From contig JAJXYM010000145.1 in the NCBI GenBank assembly GCA_021780585.1, forward strand, positions 1-7,388: a stretch of DNA of 7,388 bases, given 5' to 3'. Source of the stretch: Deltaproteobacteria bacterium (GTDB taxonomy: Bacteria > Desulfobacterota > Binatia > Binatales > Binataceae). A program made the translations under genes and the position numbers. Of this stretch, positions 6,363 to 7,388 are shown one piece after another; position 1 is the stretch's first letter, and the number at the start of each line of letters is the position of its first letter. Below the pieces are notes generated by a model, which saw only the letters and a list, made by a program, of their open reading frames with translations, was not told the DNA's origin and did no database searches.

Positions 6363-6980
6363 ATGATCCAGACTTCGCCCCATCCGACGCCGATCCGGAC
6401 GCATACGCGCGGCCTCGCGCTCGGCCAACTCCTGAATCTCCCGAACTTCCTGACGCTGCTCAGGATTTTCTCGATTCCCGTATTCCTCGCTTTCCTCACC
6501 AAACGCCATTACCGCGAGGCGCTCGCGCTCTTCGCCGTCTCCGCGCTGACCGACGCGCTCGACGGCACGGTCGCGCGATGGTGCGACGCGCGCACCGAAC
6601 TGGGCGCGTTCCTCGACCCCTTCGCCGACAAACTGCTGCTGGTGAGCGCGTTTATCGTGCTCACGATCGAAGCCGAGATTCCGGCGTGGCTGCTCGGGGT
6701 GGTGCTAATCCGCGACGTGGTGATCGTCTCGGGCTATTTCATGCTGGCGTTCTTCACCGGCGAGCGCGTGCCGGTGCGGCCCACGTATCTGGGCAAGGCG
6801 AGCACCTTCATGCAGCTTTTCTGCGTGATCGGCGCACTGGCGCGGATGGGCGCGATCTGGCCGCGTTACTGGAGCGGCCTGCTCTATGTAACGCTCGCGG
6901 TAACGGCTCTGTCCGGGATGCACTACGCCTGGCGCGGCCTGGTATGGCTCGGTTCGCGCGAACCCGAGATGTTCGAGTAG
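6363..6980 (+). CDS. CDP-alcohol phosphatidyltransferase (PgsA- or cardiolipin-synthase-like)
   Basis: An integral-membrane enzyme of 205 residues that transfers a phosphatidyl group from CDP-diacylglycerol to an alcohol in anionic phospholipid synthesis. The full CDP-alcohol signature D-x2-DG-x2-AR-x8-G-x3-D-x3-D is present: D64, D67, G68, A71, R72, G81, D85, D89. It is preceded by NLPNFLTLLRI (26-36), typical of PgsA. Hydrophobic segments lie near 29-46, 92-102, 109-131, 149-163 and 170-186. The acceptor is uncertain. Glycerol-3-phosphate (PgsA) is the default. However, the second half, with IRDVVIVSGY and RPTYLGKASTFMQL, recalls the CDP-alcohol-type cardiolipin synthases (human CRLS1) more than the ARE-containing PgsA proteins. 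The start at ATG 6363 has only a weak AGGG at 6350-6353; it adds 25 residues before the usual N-terminus, and no other start codon lies between. It sits 42 bp after hflX and is convergent with the porin. Confidence 0.92.
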   Translation: MIQTSPHPTPIRTHTRGLALGQLLNLPNFLTLLRIFSIPVFLAFLTKRHYREALALFAVSALTDALDGTVARWCDARTELGAFLDPFADKLLLVSAFIVLTIEAEIPAWLLGVVLIRDVVIVSGYFMLAFFTGERVPVRPTYLGKASTFMQLFCVIGALARMGAIWPRYWSGLLYVTLAVTALSGMHYAWRGLVWLGSREPEMFE

Positions 6981-7008
6981 CCCGCCGCGCCCGTTACCCC
7001 GTCGCCCG

Positions 7009-7388
7009 CTAAAACTGGACCTGCACTTCGCTGATCAGGGTGCTGTCGACCGGCAGGTTATGACCGGCCGGGCCGCCGCCGTCGAACGTGCAGCGCGTGT
7101 AATCGAGTTGGAATCTCAAGTAACGGTTGAGATACCAGTTGACTCCGGCCGCCCATTCGAGCGCCGCGTGGGCCGAGGCGTCCGCCGCCGCGAAGCCGTC
7201 CGCGAACGCGGTGCGATCGATCACGAGCTGATCGAGCCGCGCCACCACTTCCCATGCGCCCAACGCGCCGAGCGCATAGTCGAAGTTGTGGCGCGGCTCG
7301 ATCGGGCCGAAAGAGTTGTCCTCGCCGGTCAGCATCCATCCGCCGGTGAGTTGCCACGCATGGTTCGCGATCGTTCGGGTGGACGGCG
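7009..7388 (-). CDS. Phosphate-selective porin O/P family protein (C-terminal part; N-terminus beyond window)
   Basis: The frame is open from the window edge down to a TAG at 7011-7009, giving about 126 C-terminal residues of an outer-membrane beta-barrel of the OprO/OprP (Porin_O_P) family, whose members form trimeric channels for phosphate or polyphosphate. Recognisable features are WQLTGGWMLTGED, a GAWEVVARLDQL strand, the penultimate-strand pattern GVNWYLNRYLRFQLDYTR, and a last strand TLISEVQVQF. The terminal phenylalanine is the usual signal for BAM-mediated insertion. Alternating polar and hydrophobic residues fit beta strands. A methionine at 7335 is internal, because the homology (WQLTGGW) continues upstream of it. 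The selectivity-determining lysines and the signal peptide are outside the window, so phosphate specificity is not established. Its 3' end is 28 bp from the end of the phosphatidyltransferase gene. Confidence 0.85.
   Translation of the reverse strand, partial: PSTRTIANHAWQLTGGWMLTGEDNSFGPIEPRHNFDYALGALGAWEVVARLDQLVIDRTAFADGFAAADASAHAALEWAAGVNWYLNRYLRFQLDYTRCTFDGGGPAGHNLPVDSTLISEVQVQF

Noticed and set aside
5681..6502. Minus-strand 273-codon frame antisense to hflX and the phosphatidyltransferase
   Set aside because: Ser/Arg-rich shadow spanning two real genes, with no motif.
1..7388. Search for a defence system, CRISPR array, prophage, integrase, tRNA/rRNA or biosynthetic cluster
   Set aside because: All clear genes are housekeeping or porin genes. 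No direct-repeat arrays, tRNA cloverleaf, transposase or toxin-antitoxin pair was seen.

Overview
This is a high-GC bacterial chromosome segment made of housekeeping genes. A C-terminal fragment of a phosphate-selective (OprO/OprP-type) outer-membrane porin indicates a Gram-negative cell. The DnaE alpha subunit keeps a complete set of PHP-domain metal ligands, as in Thermus and Mycobacterium and unlike E. coli. The gene mix, the GC content and a dispersed-looking palindromic element starting TGTCATTCTGAGCG suggest a deltaproteobacterial-like lineage (Desulfobacterota/Binatota or similar). That placement is inference from impression, not from any search.

Layout: (1) positions 2-670, +, the 3' part of a type II 3-hydroxyacyl-CoA dehydrogenase/HSD17B10-like short-chain dehydrogenase. 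(2) 671-1025, a 355-bp gene-free stretch with a terminator-like hairpin (701-752), a perfect 11-bp inverted repeat (775-804) and a TATAAT box (949-954). (3) 1026-4502, +, dnaE. (4) 4503-4639, a short gap between convergent genes, holding a 67-bp nested palindrome. (5) 4640-4843, -, a 67-residue protein of unknown function built from a repeated (D/N)xxGRxxG-like motif. (6) 4844-5027, a divergent promoter region with an extended -10 box (TGCTACAAT). (7) 5028-6320, +, hflX, which appears to start at a non-canonical CTG codon. (8) 6363-6980, +, a CDP-alcohol phosphatidyltransferase. (9) 7009-7388, -, the C-terminal end of the porin, convergent with the preceding gene and running off the window.

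Functionally these are core activities: acyl-CoA oxidation, chromosome replication, ribosome rescue/splitting, anionic phospholipid synthesis and outer-membrane anion uptake. hflX and the phosphatidyltransferase are probably co-transcribed (42-bp gap). The others are likely independent units. I see no defence system, CRISPR array, integrase, transposase, tRNA or rRNA. The points most worth following up are the CTG start of hflX, the small repeat protein, the palindromic element, the probable proofreading-competent PHP domain of DnaE, and the cardiolipin-synthase-like features of the phosphatidyltransferase.
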